64,000 nucleotides of DNA from Callorhinus ursinus (taxonomy: Eukaryota > Chordata > Mammalia > Carnivora > Otariidae): NCBI RefSeq assembly GCF_003265705.1, contig NW_020312775.1:6360685-6424684 (forward strand), read 5' to 3'. The notes beneath the pieces were generated by a model, which had not been told where the DNA came from, ran no database searches, and saw only the letters and a list, made by a program, of their open reading frames with translations. How positions within the stretch are numbered: the first letter of the stretch is position 1; each line of letters starts with the position of its first letter. Below, piece by piece: positions 58,961 to 64,000 of this stretch. The translations under genes were made by a program, and so were the position numbers.

Positions 58961-59242
58961 TATGAAAAAAACACTCTTAACTATAGATAACAAACTGATG
59001 GTTACCAAAGGTGAGGTCGGTTGGGAGGATGGGTGAACTAGGTTATGGGGATTAAGGAGTGCATTTGGTATGATGAGAACTGGGTGATGTATAAAATTGT
59101 TGAATTATGATGTTGTAAACCTGTGACACTGTGTGTTAACTATACTGGAATTGACATGAAAATTTGTATATTAAATAAAAATTAAAATAAAAGCTTAATT
59201 TTAAAAAGTATGTGAATTAAATCTCAACAGGGCTTTTTTAAA

Positions 59243-59859
59243 CCTGGACTTGACTGATTCTAGGGGATTTTTATCTGTAATGAGTCAAATGTGTGAATAT
59301 GAGATTCTAATTGAAAGCTAATATTTAGTGATAAAAATACATTTATTCACTAAGATGAAAAATGTAAAGTAATAATACCTGGGAGATTATTTTTACCTAA
59401 CATTAGAAGATAGTCCTAGGCCATATGGAGCATGTTTCTAAGTAATTTAATAACCTCTTCAAGAATTGGAAATAGTACAGAAGCACCAGTATTCCAGCGC
59501 TAATATATATACATAGATCTAATCACACGGACCTATGCATTTTTTGTGTGTGAGGGTGGATATACGAAACTCATCTGAATAACTTTTCTGTAAGATACAT
59601 TTAGTGTAGGATGCTTTCAATACAAATAGGATATAGATCTAAAAAAATCATTTTTTTAATTTATATAATTGTGTTCTCCTAAAATCTGTGGTATGGGGCA
59701 GAGGTTGTTAGGCATGATTCAATCCATAGTTGCTCCATACATGGTATAATGTGAAGACTGCCTCAAACTTCTTTGTCCCACTGGATACAATTTGGAGCTT
59801 CAAATTTTCACCTCTAATTGGAGGCTTATGGAGGAGCCATGGTGCCCTACATTTATATA
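59243..59859. other. Unassigned AT-rich sequence
   Basis: No gene or named repeat recognised. A frame at 59730-59924 (plus) has no domain features. Confidence 0.5.
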
Positions 59860-60065
59860 GTATATTACCATTTTCAATGTGTCTTTACATGCATTATGTC
59901 ATTGAATCCTCACAACAACTTTAAATTGGAGGTATTGTTATACAACTTTTGTAGGCAGAGAAAACTAATGGTCAGTGAGGTTAATTTACTCACCTAACAA
60001 ATGTAAGTCAGAAAAAAGCTGAATCTTGAACATTGACAGTTCAATTTTAAGTGCACTTTCCATGG
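59860..60065 (-). mobile_element. MIR, antisense
   Basis: Reversed MIR order: 'tttacatgcattatgtcatt', 'gaatcctcacaacaacttta', 'ggaggtattgttatacaact', then 'gcagagaaaac' and 'gtgaggttaatttactcacc'. The 5' part of MIR is decayed. Confidence 0.75.
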
Positions 60066-60887
60066 TATCCAAGCTTCTTAAAAGTTGAATTCATCCAGAA
60101 GCATCTATCCAAATGACACTCTATAGGAGGAACATCATGTCCCATTAGTCTCAGAAAACTAGAGAATGTCTTACTTTCTCAGACTCACTAGCTGTCATCC
60201 AGAACAGAGCTCTGAGTTATGGAAGTTGTTATGTGAGAGGCAGAAGATAGGTCTTGAGGAACAGAATTAAAAAAAAGTGTTAACTTAGAGTATAAAATAG
60301 ACATTAAGGAAATATATGTTCATTAAATATAGTTAGTATTCCTAGAATATTTTACTAGCACAGAAAATAATTTTTAATTAGAAATAATTAGAAATTTTAT
60401 TTATTTTACATTGTTTTGTTTCAGTAATTTTGATAAGCCCCTGTTATATATAAACATGTTAGAAAAATGTGCCGTCTTCTTGGGTAGAACTCTAAATTGC
60501 TGTCTGTCCTATCCTTTACCACAAAGAGTTTAGGCCTTTGGATTCTTTACTTCTGATTTTCTTTTGATGAAACATTGTTTCATTATGTTTCATTTTTTTT
60601 ATTCTTCTTTAAAATAACGCTATGATGTGGCCCTGTAACATCTTATTTATCCATTTCTGCAAATGAAATTGGTTTGCTTTAGGCCCCATATAAATAAATC
60701 AAGCAGTTTTTTCAATTATGAATCATAACTCTTCCTTAGCCCAACTGCTTATGTAGCCCATTGCTTTGCAGTACCTTTCTTCTTATTCTTTTTAAATGTT
60801 TTGTTCAGGGGACACAAGTGTTTAAAGACTGATACTCAACCAGTTCATTTTCTACTACTGAGGAAGCACAATGCCCTCCTGCTTATC
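60066..60887. other. Unassigned AT-rich sequence
   Basis: No gene, RNA or named repeat recognised. Confidence 0.5.
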
Positions 60888-60907
60888 AGGCCTCATTTCT
60901 TTTCTTT

Positions 60908-61108
60908 TTTTTAAATATTTTTTTTTAAATTTTTATTTATTTATTTGACAGAATGAGAGAACACAAGCAGGGCGCACAGTAGAGGGAGAGGGAGAAGCAG
61001 GCTCCCCGCCGAGCAGGGACCCCGATGCGGGGCTCGATCCCAGGACCCTGAGATCATGACTTGAGCCAAAGGCAGACGCTTAATGATCTGAGCCACTTCA
61101 GGCGCCCC
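60908..61108 (-). mobile_element. Can-SINE, antisense (distal half of a dimer)
   Basis: Antisense copy with tail at 60908-60950 and head ending 'ggcgcccc' at 61108. The head abuts the tail of the next SINE with only a few T's between. The head has an insertion (ccacttcaggcg instead of ccacccaggcg). It shares one 20-bp TSD (60888-60907 / 61301-61320) with its neighbour. Confidence 0.94.
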
Positions 61109-61300
61109 TTTTTTAAAAGATTTTATTTATTTGACAGAGAGAGACACAGCGAGAGAGGTAACACAAGCAGGGGTAGTGGGAGAGGGAGAAGCAGGCTCCC
61201 CACCGAGCAGGAAGCCCGATGTGGGGCTTGATCCCAGGGCTCTGGGATCATGACCCAAGCTGAAGGCAGACGCTCAACGACTGAGCCACCCAGGTGCCCC
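61109..61300 (-). mobile_element. Can-SINE, antisense (proximal half of a dimer)
   Basis: Full antisense copy with its tail (ttttttaaaagattttattt) directly right of the previous SINE and its head 'ccacccaggtgcccc' at 61300. The perfect 20-bp TSD on the right side is 61301-61320. No separate TSD lies between the two copies. Confidence 0.94.
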
Positions 61301-61320
61301 AGGCCTCATTTCTTTTCTTT

Positions 61321-62177
61321 GGAGATATGTGTTAGAAAACAACCTGCTGCATTTTTCACGGTTGCAGATAAACTAGCCCTACATTTCAGTATATTGCCTG
61401 CTGTCATTTTACTTCTATTCTGGAAAGAAATAATATTTGGTATTCTTGGTTAAAGGACAAGCTCAGTCTCCTGAATTCTGATTTTAATTCTCTTTCCAAT
61501 TCCATCTGGTCATTTCTATCAAATACTTCAGAGTAGGAGACTTGATTTTTTTTTGTTTTTGGTAACTTTCATTTCTCCACTTAAAATTGATAGGATAATG
61601 TTACTATATTATATATTCAGGGATATATGAAAAATAGAATGCTATTAGTATAACTAAATTTTCATAAGTGCTAGAGGAGGTCCATAGTGTTTATATAACA
61701 TGATTAAAGTTGAAACTTTACCTGTATCTACACGTGCAAAATCAAATGAATAGATAAGTCCAATTAAAAACCTCATAAAGTTAAAAATAGCACTTTATAC
61801 TTGAGAAATCACTTTCACATATACTATTTTAAAATAATCGCATTAATTTATGCATTTCACATGTAGCCATATTCTGCTCTCAAAATGTAATTATATACAG
61901 CTCACAGAGTTTTCATAATAGGCCCAGGTAATTCAAGCAAAAGTGAATTATTTGGATAATTATCTCCATTTTCCATTTCAGATTGCACATAGACTTAAAG
62001 TATTTTTTTTTTAATTTAAGCTATGTTTTTGTCAAGTACAGCCAGTTTAAGTTTAATCTACCCTGGGTCTTTATAGTAGTTTACCTTCCATTCTCAATTT
62101 GATATGAATATATAATTTTGTATTGAGTTGCTATTTGCTATATGGAAAATTGCCAGCCACTAAGCTACCTACATATT
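61321..62177. other. Unassigned AT-rich sequence
   Basis: No gene recognised. Parts of 61795-61990 (actttcacatatactatttt; ttatctccattttccatttc) hint at a badly decayed, reversed MIR, too weak to annotate. Confidence 0.5.
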
Positions 62178-63013
62178 CTTTTTTTTATTATGTAATATTA
62201 ATCACCATACATTACATCATTAGTTTTTGATGTAGTGTTCCATGATTCATTGTTTACGTATAACACTCAGTGTTCCATTCAGTATGTACCCTCTTTAATA
62301 CCCATCACCAGGCTAACCCATCCCCCAACCCCCTCCCCTCTAGAACCCTCAGTTTGTTTTTCAGAGTCCATCGTCTCTCATGGTTCGTCTCCCCCTCTGA
62401 TTTCCCCCCCTTCATTCTTCCCTTCCTGCTATCTTCTTTTTATTTTTCTTAACATATATTCCATTATTTGTTTCAGAGGTACAGATCTGTTATTCAACAG
62501 TCTTGCACAATTCAAAGCGCTCACCATAGCATATACCCTCCTCAATGTCTATCACCCAGCCACCCCATCCCTCCCACCCACCACCACTCCAGCAACCCTC
62601 AGTTTGTTTCCTGAGATTAAGAATTCCTCATATCAGTGAGATAATATGATACATGTTGTTCTCTGATTGACTTATTTCACTCAGCATAATACCCTCCAGT
62701 TCCATCCACATTGTTGCAAATGGCAAGATTTCATTCCTTTTGATGGCTGCATAATATTCCATTGTATATATATACTACATCTTCTTTACCCATTCATCTG
62801 TTGATGGACATCTTGGCTCTTTCCATAGTTTGGCTATTGTGGACATAGCTGCTATAAACATCGGGGTGCACATACCCCTTTGGATCACTACATTTGTATC
62901 TTTGGGGTAAATACCCAGTAGTACAATTGCTGGGTCATATGGTAGCTTTATTTTCAACTTTTTGAGGAACCTCAATACTGCTTCCTAGAGTGGCTGCACC
63001 AGCTCGCATTCCA
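62178..63013 (-). mobile_element. L1 3' end, antisense (element J, first part)
   Basis: Reversed tail and two-part 3'UTR of the element A/B subfamily, then the ORF2 C-terminus to 63013. The minus strand at 62975-62775 encodes '[20 protein letters not shown]'. Frames at 62235-62639 on the plus strand are shadows of the 3'UTR. The copy breaks off at 63013 inside the Cys-rich motif region. Confidence 0.92.
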
Positions 63014-63635
63014 AGGCACATTTTTTATCTAAGTTGAACATAAACCTGACTTCTTATAACTCCCAATATGGGGTGGATACAACTGCGATGATAACAAAAG
63101 AACTAGTAGGGAAATTGTAAGATGTCCTCCCTGGTCTGAGACCTCTGTTAGCTGTTAGCTGGAATGCTATTTTCTCAAGTCAGAAGAATCCAAACAGGCT
63201 GGGAACATGCAGTCAAGGCAGTGACAATACTATCATAACACTAAACCCCTAACAGACTTTCAAAAGCCTGCAAGTCATTAGTTTATTTCTTTTTGTCCTA
63301 TGAACCTACATATCCATCTCTTAGGAAAAGGAAAGAACGATGAATGCTGTCTTTCTGTAAGAACTAAAACAGAAAAGCAGTCTGATGTTTTCTCTTTTTT
63401 TCTAAGTTGTTTTATACTTTAAATGTAAGAATATAGTTTTGTGCTGAGAAATCTCAGACTGACCCCAAAGTGCATTACTGTCCTTAAATTATAATGTTCA
63501 CCAGCATGGGTATGAGACTGACTTACTACAACAGCTGTATATTTTAATTGCATGAACTTGTACTTGTTTAGAATGAACCTTATGACTCATTCTCATTATA
63601 AAAATTTAATAGACATTTAATTAAATACATTATTC
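63014..63635. other. Non-L1 sequence between two parts of L1 J
   Basis: About 620 bp with no L1 similarity that I can see, no SINE head or tail, no LTR ends and no open frame. It replaces roughly 120-150 bp of L1 ORF2 that should join the flanks. Confidence 0.6.
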
Positions 63636-64000
63636 TTATTTCCCTGATGCTGAGTGATGTTGAGCACTTTTTCATGTGCTTGTTGGTCATTTGGATGTCT
63701 TCTGTGGAAGATACTAGCCCTTTATCTGATATGTTATTTGCAAATACTTTCTCCCATTCTGTCAGTTGTCTTTTGGTTTTGTTGACTGTTTCTTTTGCTG
63801 TGCAAAAGCTTTTTATCTTGATGAAATCCCAATAGTTCATTTTTGCCCTTGCTTTCCTTGCCTTTGGCGATGTTTCTAAGAAGAAGTTGCTGCGGCTGGG
63901 GTCGAAGACGTTGCTACTTGTGTTTTCCTCTAGGATTTTGATAGACTCTTGTCTCACATTTAGGTCTTTCATCCATTTTGAGTTTATTTTTGGGTGTAGT
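63636..64000 (-). pseudogene. L1 ORF2 fragment, antisense (element J, second part)
   Basis: The minus strand resumes ORF2 upstream of the part lost at 63014 ('RQESIKILEENTSSNVFDPS', '[20 protein letters not shown]' within the frame 63972-63580). About 100 bp is also missing inside (from 'ISDKGLV' straight to 'EDIQMTNKHM'). It runs off the window, so the 5' end is unseen. Confidence 0.9.

Larger units (their letters stand above)
54716..59208 (+). mobile_element. L1 with large internal ORF2 deletion, sense (element I)
   Basis: The 5' terminus 'aaggaagatggcagagtagg' is at 54725, the 5'UTR runs to about 56810, ORF1 is 56815-57656 and the ORF2 start 58071. ORF2 stops near 58960, where the sequence jumps to the 3'UTR (cactcttaactatagataac), then an A-rich tail to 59208. 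The 11-bp TSD 'tatgtgaatta' is at 54705-54715 and 59209-59219. More than 3 kb of ORF2 is absent. An antisense LTR (54750-55133) and a SINE (58724-58933) are inserted. Confidence 0.9.

Noticed and set aside
61795..61990. Reversed MIR
   Set aside because: Only two short stretches resemble MIR and spacing is off; noted in the region entry but not annotated.

Overview
The window is mammalian nuclear DNA with no host gene I can recognise. It is AT-rich and mostly retrotransposon sequence. By my reading about two thirds is LINE-1 (L1) DNA from several age layers, overlaid by about 22 copies of a tRNA-derived carnivore SINE (Can-SINE), a few LTRs and some eroded MIR copies. The SINE consensus reads 'ggggcgcctgggtggctcag', then a B-box-like 'gatcgagtcccgcatcgggc', a CT-rich tract and a (TAAA) tail. 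That points to a carnivoran, most likely an arctoid (bear, seal or mustelid group) rather than a dog or cat, whose SINEs have different bodies. The species call is inference.

Layout. 1-6290: two sense L1s head to tail. The first is only a 3' end; the second runs from ORF1 to its tail with a full-length but broken ORF2. 6291-8590: an older antisense L1 that holds a SINE and a short L1 3' fragment. 8647-9146: an old LTR. 9147-12956: unassigned sequence with a MIR. 12957-28020: the centrepiece, an old antisense L1 about 15 kb across because it contains a nearly full-length younger antisense L1 (16501-23921), a solo LTR with TG...CA ends (24299-24995) and SINEs. Target-site duplications (TSDs) support each nesting step. 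28021-37475: mostly unassigned sequence with MIRs, an LTR of a second family, SINEs and a twin-primed (5'-inverted) L1. 37476-44135: a complete but decayed sense L1 with three SINEs. 44136-46849: unassigned. 46850-59242: a chain of sense L1 copies interrupted by a MaLR-type LTR element, SINEs, a nested L1 fragment, and an internally deleted L1 that itself carries an antisense LTR. 59243-64000: unassigned sequence, a MIR, a head-to-tail SINE dimer inside one 20-bp TSD, and an antisense L1 interrupted by about 620 bp of other sequence, running off the window.

No reading frame appears able to make a working protein. The longest coding relics are L1 ORF2 pieces (endonuclease, reverse transcriptase, Cys-rich C-terminus) broken by frameshifts, stops and insertions. 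The value of the window is as a record of insertion order. The best-supported oddities are the nested cluster at 13-28 kb, the tandem-repeat 5'UTRs of three separate L1s, the twin-primed L1 at 32 kb, the deleted L1 with matching TSDs at 54.7-59.2 kb, and the SINE dimer at 61 kb. I found no new enzyme system, RNA gene, CRISPR array or intact provirus.
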